DNA of 5,739 bases from Deltaproteobacteria bacterium (lineage in GTDB: Bacteria > Desulfobacterota > Desulfobacteria > Desulfobacterales > Desulfatirhabdiaceae): contig JAPLJE010000720.1 in NCBI GenBank assembly GCA_026388755.1, positions 4,919 through 10,657 on the forward strand. The letters run 5' to 3'. The notes under the pieces were generated by a model that was not told where the DNA came from, ran no database searches, and worked only from the letters and a program-made list of their open reading frames with translations. Shown here piece by piece: positions 1 to 5,739 of this stretch (its first letter is position 1; each line of letters starts with the position of its first letter). The translations under genes were made by a program, and so were the position numbers.

Positions 1-1015
1 TTGCATAGTGCTCTTCCGTAAAACCGGAGACGTTTTGCAGTTCGCAGACCTGATCCCCATCACTCAAAATCCCTTCAAACCGGCCAAAAGGCTGGTGAAA
101 TTTGCTCACGATGAGGCCGGCTTGAATATTCGCCGAACGTTTGCCATCGGGCAGAAACCGGAGGTGGATCCGACCATCGTTGGATTCGATGTCCCAGGGT
201 TTCAGAAGGTCCAGGTCGTCATACCGGAAATCCACAACGTCCGTCTTGACAACACGACCATTGACCCAAAATGCATTTTCCGTAAATCCCGTTTCGTTGA
301 CTCCCTGGACAAGGTTAAAGCCGATGCGCCTTCCTTCCTTGTCCATACCGCCACCGGATGCCCAGTTCCAGAACGTCTGGCGGGCCAGGTAGCCCAGCGT
401 ATAGTCCCGCACACCGAAAGATTCATCTTCCCGAATATCCCACGACACTCTTTTGTGGCGTACTTTCCCCCGGACCGGGATGCCTGCTTCCTTGTGGGTG
501 TAGTTAAAGCCTTTCAGTCCCACCCGGGTCAGGCAGACAAGGGGTTGTTCATACTTGCGGAAAAAAAGGCTGACGGAAAGTTCTCCCTTGATGGACCCCT
601 CGACGGTGATGGTTTCGGGATCGCTTGTCATATGGACCGCCGTTTTTCCGCTCTTGAAAGTGATTTCGCCTGTCCGTGACGTTCCCTCGAAAATCGCAGC
701 GCCTCCGCCAGGGGTGAGGATATCATATTCGCTGATACTGGCGCTCCGGCGGTCAAAGAGATAAGCGAACAGATTACACATATAACCGAGGCGGACGATA
801 GCCATGCCGAAGATGATGTCGTTGCTGCAAAAGCCAAGGTATTCCCATCGCTTGATCCGGTACTTCAAAATTCGATTCTTGGCAAATGATGCAGCATCTT
901 TTGCGCCGTAGGGACGAAAATCATCCAGATTGAGGGATGTCAGGGGTCCACTGTAGATGCCGAAACGAGGCCGCCCATCGTTATTGATCAAGGCGCTTTC
1001 ATTTGCTGGTTTCAT
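1..1015 (-). CDS. DUF2804 domain-containing protein (C-terminus cut by window edge)
   Basis: The minus-strand frame is open from the ATG at 1015 to the left edge without a stop, giving 338 residues. An ideal ribosome-binding site, GGAGG (1022-1026), sits 6 nt before the ATG and fixes the start. The protein matches my recollection of the DUF2804 family throughout: LFDR (86-89), NYTHKEAGIPVRG (171-183), RDYTLGYLARQTFWNWAS (203-220), GFNLVQGVN (232-240), TEN (245-247), PWDIESNDGRIHLRFLPDG (273-291), FHQPFGRFEG (306-315) and a final GFTEEHYA (331-338). Family members end shortly after this last motif, so probably only a few residues are missing. No signal peptide is apparent and the protein looks soluble. 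Biochemical function of the family is unknown to me; the tryptophan- and glycine-rich beta-type pattern recalls calycin/lipocalin-like folds, which is inference only. It lies 30 bp downstream of the small membrane protein gene on the same strand and may be co-transcribed with it. Confidence 0.9.
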   Translation of the reverse strand, partial: MKPANESALINNDGRPRFGIYSGPLTSLNLDDFRPYGAKDAASFAKNRILKYRIKRWEYLGFCSNDIIFGMAIVRLGYMCNLFAYLFDRRSASISEYDILTPGGGAAIFEGTSRTGEITFKSGKTAVHMTSDPETITVEGSIKGELSVSLFFRKYEQPLVCLTRVGLKGFNYTHKEAGIPVRGKVRHKRVSWDIREDESFGVRDYTLGYLARQTFWNWASGGGMDKEGRRIGFNLVQGVNETGFTENAFWVNGRVVKTDVVDFRYDDLDLLKPWDIESNDGRIHLRFLPDGKRSANIQAGLIVSKFHQPFGRFEGILSDGDQVCELQNVSGFTEEHYA

Positions 1016-1045
1016 CTTCCCCCTCCATGGTTTTGAATGTTCACC

Positions 1046-1252
1046 TTATCTTCTAACAAAATAAGGGAATGATATCAAAAAAATACCTGAAAAGACAAGA
1101 AAATATGTATTTGCAATAAAATATGGGAACACCATTAACCCTATGCCGCAACACAAGGGAATAACAGCTTTTTGTTTTTTGCCATAAACAAAATATCCCA
1201 AACCGATTGAACCAAATATTACTCCCCATATTAAAGTAGATGTACTGTTCAT
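1046..1252 (-). CDS. Small hydrophobic membrane protein (68 aa)
   Basis: This 68-residue product contains two to three hydrophobic segments: about residues 6-24, 28-46 and 49-66, separated by a basic turn YGKKQK (23-28) and by AN (47-48), and it ends in FVRR. It resembles a widespread proteobacterial family of ~65-70 aa proteins that begin MN-T/S-STL-W and carry GYF-YG-KQKA-VPL and FPYF motifs; databases often label these 'amino acid transport protein', a name with little experimental support. I chose the ATG at 1252 because homologues as I remember them start with MNxSTL. In-frame ATGs at 1258, 1279 and 1303 would add 2, 9 and 17 residues, and none has a strong ribosome-binding site (purine-rich AAAGAA precedes 1252). 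By hand count, bases 1051-1250 are about 31% G+C, against about 60% in a 100-base sample of the next gene, so composition differs sharply. It precedes the DUF2804 gene and is divergent from the TPP-enzyme gene. Confidence 0.8.
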   Translation of the reverse strand: MNSTSTLIWGVIFGSIGLGYFVYGKKQKAVIPLCCGIGLMVFPYFIANTYFLVFSGIFLISFPYFVRR

Positions 1253-1392
1253 TTTCATTCTTTCATATTTAGGGTTCATCCCTGGCAATTGCGCGGTGAT
1301 CAACCCCGCAGAAAAGTTTTTCGGGACCGTTCATCACCGATTTGCCGATAAGCCTTTGCACAGATGAGGGTCCTGAAGTGTATCGGGATAAA

Positions 1393-1426
1393 TTGTTTGA
1401 TCAATTGGTTAAAATATGGTTAATTC
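1393..1426 (+). promoter_or_regulatory. Possible promoter/operator region of the TPP-enzyme gene
   Basis: This A+T-rich stretch is embedded in the 215 bp divergent intergenic region and ends about 40 bp before the start codon at 1468. It holds a direct repeat GGTTAA (1407-1412 and 1418-1423) with an 11 bp period, i.e. about one helical turn, as seen in operators for dimeric regulators that bind in tandem. A small palindrome TTGATCAA (1397-1404) lies just upstream. Weak sigma70-like pairs can be drawn (TTGTTT at 1393 with TATGGT at 1415, spacer 16), but matches to consensus are poor. The rest of 1253-1467 shows no gene, hairpin or longer repeat that I can find. Confidence 0.25.
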
Positions 1427-1467
1427 GGCTGTTCCTTACGCATGTAAACAATTGAAAGAGAGTTGCG

Positions 1468-3018
1468 ATGAACGGTGCACAAGCGCTTTTAAAAAAATTG
1501 GTTGAAGCCGGCATTGAAATCTGTTTTGCCAATCCCGGAACTTCCGAGATGCATCTGGTGCTGGCAATCGGCAAAACTGATGCGGTTCGGCCCATTTTAT
1601 GCCTGTTCGAAGGCGTTGCGACCGGCGCTGCCGACGGCTATGGCCGCATGGCCGATAAGCCTGCAATCACCCTGCTTCATATGGGTCCCGGCTTTGCCAA
1701 CGGCATGGCCAACCTGCACAACGCCAAAAAAGCACACGTTCCCATCGTAAACATTGTCGGAGACCATGCCACCTATCACCAGAAATACGATTCACCCCTG
1801 ACTTCCGACATCCCCGCACACGCAACGATCTGCTCCGATTGGACCCGCGTATCGAAATCGGCGGATGATCTGGCGGTTTCGGGTGCGTTAGCGGTTCAGG
1901 CATCCATGAAAGGTTCGGGGAAAGTCGCCACAATGATCGTGCCTGCCAATCATGCCTGGGAAGAAGCGCGTCAAACTCTGTCGCAGCCTTTGATACCGCC
2001 GCAGAAAGTGATCTTGCCGGCAACAATCGATGACATCGCAACCACATTGACCAATGGCAAGCATAGCGCGATCATCCTCGGGGGCCGCGCCCTCCGCGAA
2101 GAAGCGCTGGAAGCAGCCGGCCGGGTTGCGGATGCCACCGGCGCCATGCTTCTTTGCGAGACTTTTCCGACGCGCCTGCAACGTGGAGCCGGCCGGGTCA
2201 AGGTTGCCCGCATCCCCTATTTTGTTGAAACAGCGGTGGAATTCCTTCAAAGCTATGAACAATTCATTCTTGTAGGTGCCCAGATTCCGGTCGCCTTTTT
2301 TGCATACCCCGGAAAGCCCAGCCTGTTGACTCCCGAAGGGAGCAGTGTTAAAATACTGGCGACAGTTGACACCTGTACATTGACAGCTTTGAAGTCATTG
2401 GCCGATAAATTGAATGCAGCTCCGGAACCCAGGGAGCGACAGGTGCGTGTTGAACCGCCGGTACCCACCGGCGCAAGGACACCGCAGGCCATCGGAAAAA
2501 GTCTGAATATCTTGCTTCCGGAACAGGCGATTCTGTCAGATGAAGGCGTCACCTGCGGTTTTGATAGCTACATCTGCACTGAAAGCGCAGCACCCCACGA
2601 CTGGTTAACCCTTACGGGTGGTGCAATCGGACAGGGATTGCCGCTCAGCCTCGGTGCTGCAGTGGCCTGCCCGAACCGAAAGGTGGTAGCATTGCAGGCG
2701 GACGGCAGCGCCATGTATACCGTACAGGCACTTTGGACAATGGCCAGGGAAAAAACAGATGTGACGGTCGTCTTGCTGAACAATCGCAGCTATGCCATTT
2801 TAAATATCGAAATGGCGCGTGTCGGCGCCGGTCAGCCCAATGACAAAATGCGGTCCATGCTGAATCTCTCCCCGCCTTTGATTGATTGGGTTCATATCGC
2901 TCAAGGCATGGGTGTGCGGGCCAGTCGCGCGCAAACAGCCGATGATTTTCATCAGCAATTTGCCGAAGCAATGAAAATGAAAGGACCTTGCCTGATCGAG
3001 GCAGTCATGAATATCTAG
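1468..3018 (+). CDS. Thiamine-diphosphate-dependent enzyme, IlvX-type acetolactate synthase large-subunit homologue
   Basis: This 516-residue protein has the three-domain layout of the acetolactate synthase/benzoylformate decarboxylase superfamily. The N-terminal pyrimidine-binding domain (about 1-170) has NPGTSEM (22-28), the conserved catalytic glutamate E48 in FEGVATGAADGYGR, HMGPG (71-75) and GDH (98-100). A middle domain (about 185-330) follows, then a C-terminal diphosphate-binding domain (about 345-516). The Mg/TPP motif reads QADGS (410-414) followed by LLNN (436-439), so the usual GDG is ADG while the metal-binding Asp (D412) and the Asn are kept. The sequence most resembles the IlvX-like group (as in mycobacterial Rv3509c), shorter than true acetolactate synthases (550-600 aa). 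The substrate is unknown; decarboxylation of a 2-oxo acid or a carboligation is expected from the superfamily. No small regulatory subunit or ilvC lies nearby. The ATG at 1468 is preceded by a modest GAGAG (1458-1462). It converges with the S4 gene. Confidence 0.92.
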   Translation: MNGAQALLKKLVEAGIEICFANPGTSEMHLVLAIGKTDAVRPILCLFEGVATGAADGYGRMADKPAITLLHMGPGFANGMANLHNAKKAHVPIVNIVGDHATYHQKYDSPLTSDIPAHATICSDWTRVSKSADDLAVSGALAVQASMKGSGKVATMIVPANHAWEEARQTLSQPLIPPQKVILPATIDDIATTLTNGKHSAIILGGRALREEALEAAGRVADATGAMLLCETFPTRLQRGAGRVKVARIPYFVETAVEFLQSYEQFILVGAQIPVAFFAYPGKPSLLTPEGSSVKILATVDTCTLTALKSLADKLNAAPEPRERQVRVEPPVPTGARTPQAIGKSLNILLPEQAILSDEGVTCGFDSYICTESAAPHDWLTLTGGAIGQGLPLSLGAAVACPNRKVVALQADGSAMYTVQALWTMAREKTDVTVVLLNNRSYAILNIEMARVGAGQPNDKMRSMLNLSPPLIDWVHIAQGMGVRASRAQTADDFHQQFAEAMKMKGPCLIEAVMNI

Positions 3019-3055
3019 CGTAAAGAAGGCAATCACCCGGCAAATACCCCACCAT

Positions 3056-3337
3056 TCATGCCGCACGCTCCACGTTGAATTCCTGATCCGCCAGTTTGAC
3101 ACCATCACCGGGATAAAGCTTACGACCCCGCCGAAATTCCACGGTACCGTTGACCCGCACCTGACCATCAGCAATGCGCAGCTTAGCTTCCCCGCCGGAT
3201 GTGACAGCGTTTACCGCCTTAAGAAAGCTGTCCAGCTTGATGTAGGCAGTGCGAATACCGTACAAATGCCAAATGGCATAACCATTTTTCTCCTTTGTCA
3301 GCGCGTGAAGACGTGAAATCGCAAAATGATTCCGCAT
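3056..3337 (-). CDS. S4-domain RNA-binding protein, YbcJ-like (start uncertain)
   Basis: Residues 33-89 of this 93-codon frame form a compact S4 RNA-binding domain: YIKLDSFLKA (32-41), the SGGEAK turn (47-52), IADGQVRVNG (55-64), then RRGRKLYPGD (69-78). This matches the ~70 aa stand-alone S4 proteins related to E. coli YbcJ, expected to bind structured RNA, probably rRNA or tRNA; the precise role is not known. Homologues normally begin only a few residues before the IKLD motif, yet the only in-frame ATG (3337) adds about 30 residues that do not look like S4 sequence and has no Shine-Dalgarno. A strong AAGGAG at 3295-3290 instead precedes ATGs at 3285 and 3279 that lie in another frame. So the true start may be non-ATG, or a one-base indel may separate the start from the domain. 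The gene follows the long acyl-CoA dehydrogenase by 23 bp, suggesting co-transcription. Confidence 0.82.
   Translation of the reverse strand: MRNHFAISRLHALTKEKNGYAIWHLYGIRTAYIKLDSFLKAVNAVTSGGEAKLRIADGQVRVNGTVEFRRGRKLYPGDGVKLADQEFNVERAA
3290..3295 (-). promoter_or_regulatory. Strong Shine-Dalgarno out of frame with the S4 gene
   Basis: AAGGAG on the minus strand lies 4 nt before an ATG at 3285 and 10 nt before an ATG at 3279. Both ATGs share one frame, which encodes only about 24 codons (MVMPFGICTVF...) before a TAA, and is offset by one base from the S4-domain frame. This is the best ribosome-binding site in the area and sits where the S4 protein start would be expected. It is either the real start with a shifted frame, a small overlapping leader peptide, or chance. 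Confidence 0.4.
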
Positions 3338-3360
3338 AAATGCGTTCGAAATACTATATT

Positions 3361-5166
3361 TCAGTCTGAAAAATAACAGGATTTCATTTCAACGGTCAAT
3401 GGGTTTCCATCTGTCAGGCGTTGCGCCAACCCGTTTATTCTCGGCAGTTCGTACGCAAAAAAATACCGGGCCGTAAAGAGCTTCCCTTGATAAAAATCGG
3501 CTTCGGATGCGGAAAGTTCTTCTGCCTGAGCCTTCTGAAGCGATATGGATTGAAGCAGCCACTGCCAGGCAACCGTGACGATTCCGAAAAATTCCAGGTA
3601 AAGGGTGGCATCGGCCAGAAAGATTTCTAGCCCTTTTTCTTGTGCAACGGCCGCAAGCTGAAAGGTGACATCCTGAAGCTGTTTAACAGCCTTGTCCAAC
3701 TGATCGGCCAGGGACAGCAGGCCAGGAAATTTGCGGGCCGTATTCATGGCGGACTGAATCTCTTCCATGAACAAGACAAATGCCTTGCCGTTTTCCATAA
3801 CGACTTTTCTGCCCAGAAGATCCATACCCTGAATGCCGGTGGTTCCCTCGTGAATTGGATGAATGCGCATATCGCGAAAATGCTGTTCCACAGGAAAATC
3901 CTGGCAGTAACCGTAGCCACCGAAACACTGAATGCTCTGGCTGGTTGACTGAATGCCCATCTCCGATGCATAGGTTTTGGCGACAGGGGTGAGCAGTTCC
4001 AGCAGGAGACGGTACCGGTTCTTTTCCGGAGGCAAAACCACCCGGGTCATATCTTCGTATTGACTGCACTGCATAAGAAGAGAAAGCGAACCTTCAACCA
4101 CGGCACGCTGAAACAGCAGCATCCGTTTGACATCGGGATGTTCGATAATGGGAACCTGGGGGGATGACGGGTCTTTTTCCGTAAGCTTTCGGCCCTGGGG
4201 TCTTTGTCTGCAGTAATTCAGGGCTGCATAATAAGCGGCTGAAGCAATGGACGCCGCCCCCAGTCCAACACCGATCCGCTCCTCGTTCATCATCTGGAAC
4301 ATGCAGGCCAGCCCCCGGTGCGGCTCGCCCAGAAGATACCCCCGGCAGTCATCCTTGTCGCCGATACTCAGTTCGGCAATCGGAGCCCCCCGATATCCCA
4401 TTTTGTGGAAAATCTGGGAAACGGTAATGTCATTGAACGCCAGAATTCCGTCTGCATTCAGACGCATTTTGGGAACCGCAAATAGGGATATTCCCTTGGC
4501 TCCGGCAGGCGCCCCGTCGATCCGGGCCAGCATCAAGTGAACGATATTCTCCGCACCGTCATGATCGCCTGCGGAAATGAAGGTCTTTCGTCCGCGGATT
4601 TTATAAAAACCGTCGTCTGTAGGAAAGGCAGTGGTGGCAATATCGGTCAACGAACTGCCGGCCTGAGGTTCGGTCAGTGCCATGGTGCCCTGCCATTGCC
4701 CCGAAAACATTTTGCCGAGGAAGATTTTCCTTAACGTCTCATTGCCAAAGGAGTCGATCAGTCGGGCAGCTCCTGCGGTCAGGCCGGGATAGACGCCGGC
4801 TGAGTAGTTAGCTGCGAAAAACATTGCAAAACAGGCATTGGCGATCATGCTGGGCAACTGCTCACCGCCAGACTCGGCAGGAAATGTGGCGCTAATCCAT
4901 CCCCCTTGGCCGAATTCCTTCATAATGCCGGCAACTGCAGGATGGACTTTCACCTGTCCGGCGACCAATTCGGGCGGATTTCGGTCCATCTCCTCAAAAA
5001 TCGGATGCAGCAGGCGCGTGGACATCTTCATGGCCGCATCCAGCACCAAGTTGTACATTTTTTGATTGTGCTGAGAAAAATAGGGGTATTTAGAGAGCGA
5101 GAGTAAATCAAAGACTTCAAAAAGCAGAAACTTCACATTTCGAATACTGATAAACTTATCGGCCAT
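3361..5166 (-). CDS. Acyl-CoA dehydrogenase, long DmdC-like type with C-terminal extension
   Basis: This is a 601-residue FAD flavoenzyme expected to oxidise an acyl-CoA to the 2,3-enoyl-CoA and pass electrons to ETF. A short N-terminal module of the AcylCoA_DH_N type (about 4-35, FISIRNVKFLLFEVFD) precedes the core. The core shows NYSAGVYPGLTAGAA, WQGTMALTEPQAGSS with the first family signature around E166, GDHDGAENIVHLMLARIDG, MMNEERIGVGLGAAS, the second signature QCFGGYGY (413-420), and IHEGTTGIQG, where E440 is the equivalent of the catalytic base in medium-chain dehydrogenases. Residues from about 458 form the C-terminal helical extension (PF12806 type) that separates this ~600 aa class from ordinary ~380 aa enzymes. 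DmdC, which acts on 3-methylthiopropanoyl-CoA, belongs to this class, but most members have no assigned substrate, so none is claimed. I chose the ATG at 5166, preceded by AGGCAGGGGGT, since MADKFIS fits homologues; an in-frame ATG at 5190 would add eight residues. It lies between the phasin-like and S4 genes. Confidence 0.95.
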   Translation of the reverse strand: MADKFISIRNVKFLLFEVFDLLSLSKYPYFSQHNQKMYNLVLDAAMKMSTRLLHPIFEEMDRNPPELVAGQVKVHPAVAGIMKEFGQGGWISATFPAESGGEQLPSMIANACFAMFFAANYSAGVYPGLTAGAARLIDSFGNETLRKIFLGKMFSGQWQGTMALTEPQAGSSLTDIATTAFPTDDGFYKIRGRKTFISAGDHDGAENIVHLMLARIDGAPAGAKGISLFAVPKMRLNADGILAFNDITVSQIFHKMGYRGAPIAELSIGDKDDCRGYLLGEPHRGLACMFQMMNEERIGVGLGAASIASAAYYAALNYCRQRPQGRKLTEKDPSSPQVPIIEHPDVKRMLLFQRAVVEGSLSLLMQCSQYEDMTRVVLPPEKNRYRLLLELLTPVAKTYASEMGIQSTSQSIQCFGGYGYCQDFPVEQHFRDMRIHPIHEGTTGIQGMDLLGRKVVMENGKAFVLFMEEIQSAMNTARKFPGLLSLADQLDKAVKQLQDVTFQLAAVAQEKGLEIFLADATLYLEFFGIVTVAWQWLLQSISLQKAQAEELSASEADFYQGKLFTARYFFAYELPRINGLAQRLTDGNPLTVEMKSCYFSD

Positions 5167-5208
5167 ACCCCCTGCCTGTTTCTGCCGCATCCTGAAAAAA
5201 ATGCCGAA

Positions 5209-5505
5209 TCATTTTGAAATTGTTTTTTTCAATTCTTCAATTTCATTTTTCAGATCATTGACTTCGTTGCGAGTGGCAATATCCGCTTTTTTAAGCAGGT
5301 CCTTGAACTTCGATTCTACCTTTTCTTCAAAATCCTTTTGGGCCTCTTTGGATTTTCTCTTGACGTTATCTAAAAAATCCTTGCCTTCATTTTCAGATAT
5401 TTCCCCCTTTTTAACAATTTCCTTGACCCATTCTTCCAATTCATCTTTGGTTTTCATCGCAATACCAATACCCGTCAACATGGTTTTTTTAATGAAGTCC
5501 AGCAT
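5209..5505 (-). CDS. Phasin-like coiled-coil protein (COG3937 type)
   Basis: This 98-residue protein opens with an amphipathic helix MLDFIKKTMLTGIGIAM, followed by KTKDELEEWVKEIVKKGEIS, ENEGKDFLDNV and a long Lys/Glu-rich helical region, and closes with a heptad-like coiled coil (about 72-96, ATRNEVNDLKNEIEELKKTI). This pattern matches the short 'polyhydroxyalkanoate synthesis regulator phasin' group (PhaF/PhaI-related, COG3937). Such proteins are thought to coat storage granules or act as oligomeric scaffolds, but many members sit in genomes and loci without PHA synthase, so the name is family-based only. An excellent AAGGAG (5513-5518) with a 7-nt spacer fixes the start. The gene sits 44 bp after one acyl-CoA dehydrogenase and 42 bp before another (18 bp if the latter starts at 5190), implying one operon. 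The hand-counted G+C of 5221-5320 is about 36%, at least partly explained by the lysine-rich protein. Confidence 0.85.
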   Translation of the reverse strand: MLDFIKKTMLTGIGIAMKTKDELEEWVKEIVKKGEISENEGKDFLDNVKRKSKEAQKDFEEKVESKFKDLLKKADIATRNEVNDLKNEIEELKKTISK

Positions 5506-5549
5506 ATCCGTTCTCCTTTTGGAAATGGGTTGCAGAAAAAGGCTAATGT

Positions 5550-5739
5550 TTATTTGAATTTACCCAGCACGGCGCTGGCGATGGTGTTTTTCTGAATTTC
5601 CTTGGTGCCTTCATAGATTTCGGTGATCTTGGCGTCGCGGTAGAAGCGTTCGACCTCGTATTCCGCCATGTATCCATATCCGCCCAGAAGCTGAATCGCC
5701 TCATCGGCCACTTCAACAGCCGTCCGGGCGGCATACATC
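5550..5739 (-). CDS. Acyl-CoA dehydrogenase, C-terminal end (5' part beyond right edge)
   Basis: The last 62 residues of a conventional acyl-CoA dehydrogenase are visible, ending at a TAA at 5552-5550. They carry the helical stretch AARTAVEVADEAIQLLGGYGY with the GGYGY flavin/substrate-site motif, FYRDAKITEIYEGTKEIQ with the catalytic-type glutamate in YEGT (codon 5612-5610), and the typical ending NTIASAVLGKFK. The frame is open to the window edge; an ATG at 5738 is internal to the family alignment, not a start. This end is of the ordinary ~380 aa class (butyryl-CoA/short-chain dehydrogenase-like) and lacks the C-terminal extension of the other dehydrogenase in the window. Chain-length specificity cannot be judged from this fragment. 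It is probably the upstream cistron of the phasin-like gene. Confidence 0.93.
   Translation of the reverse strand, partial: MYAARTAVEVADEAIQLLGGYGYMAEYEVERFYRDAKITEIYEGTKEIQKNTIASAVLGKFK

Noticed and set aside
8..679. A 223-codon plus-strand open frame opposite the DUF2804 gene
   Set aside because: It is antisense to a frame with full-length DUF2804 motifs and a perfect ribosome-binding site, and its product has no recognisable family pattern.
1271..1283. AGGGTTCATCCCT inverted repeat upstream of the small membrane-protein gene
   Set aside because: Only four-base arms around a five-base centre; too short to separate from chance.
1667..2262. Long minus-strand open frames (up to 126 codons) inside the TPP-enzyme gene
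   Set aside because: They are shadows of a clearly coding high-G+C gene; the translations are Arg/Cys/Ser-rich with no domain pattern.
3019..3055. Possible bidirectional terminator between the convergent TPP-enzyme and S4 genes
   Set aside because: No stable inverted repeat followed by a T run is visible in the 37 bp gap.
3333..3344. CGCAT-AA-ATGCG inverted repeat around the ATG at 3337
   Set aside because: Five-base arms with a two-base centre; a hairpin this small is not stable and no second copy is seen.
3421..3948. Plus-strand open frames opposite the long acyl-CoA dehydrogenase
   Set aside because: They are antisense to a frame with all dehydrogenase signatures intact, and show no independent start signal or family match.
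5201..5557. A 118-codon plus-strand open frame opposite the phasin-like gene
   Set aside because: It is Phe/Ser/Leu-rich, as expected for the complement of a Lys/Glu-rich coiled coil; the minus-strand gene has the strong ribosome-binding site and family match.
1..5739. Search for CRISPR arrays, tRNAs, insertion-sequence ends and retron- or toxin-like small genes
   Set aside because: No regularly spaced repeats, cloverleaf-like segments, transposase motifs or terminal inverted repeats were noticed by eye; nearly all of the window is ordinary coding sequence.

Overview
The window reads like an ordinary chromosomal segment of an anaerobic or fatty-acid-oxidising proteobacterium. The best guess is Desulfobacterota (the former Deltaproteobacteria). 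That guess rests on the mix of families present: a long (~600 aa) acyl-CoA dehydrogenase of the DmdC-like type, a COG3937 phasin-like coiled-coil protein, an IlvX-type thiamine-diphosphate enzyme and a DUF2804 protein. It is an inference from gene content, not from any phylogenetic marker.

Layout. Left part, minus strand: a DUF2804 protein almost complete at its C-terminus (runs off the left edge at base 1), preceded by a 68-residue, strongly A+T-rich small membrane protein. A ~215 bp divergent intergenic region follows. Centre, plus strand: a 516-residue thiamine-diphosphate enzyme of the acetolactate-synthase superfamily (1468-3018). Right part, minus strand, reading right to left: the C-terminal end of a conventional acyl-CoA dehydrogenase (cut by the right edge), a 98-residue phasin-like protein, a 601-residue DmdC-like acyl-CoA dehydrogenase and a small S4-domain RNA-binding protein. 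The gaps between these four are 44, 42 (18 if an earlier in-frame start is used) and 23 bp, which fits one transcription unit. The TPP-enzyme gene and the S4 gene converge with 37 bp between their stop codons and no recognisable intrinsic terminator.

How the genes may work together. The two acyl-CoA dehydrogenases with a phasin-like protein between them suggest an acyl-CoA oxidation unit, the phasin perhaps acting at a storage-granule surface or as a scaffold. The TPP enzyme has no acetolactate-synthase small subunit or ilvC beside it, so classical branched-chain amino acid synthesis is not indicated by its context, and its substrate is unknown. The S4 protein probably belongs to general RNA biology and may simply ride on the operon. 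No RNA genes, mobile elements, CRISPR arrays or long repeats were seen. The oddest local feature is the start of the S4 gene, where the only good ribosome-binding site feeds a different reading frame.
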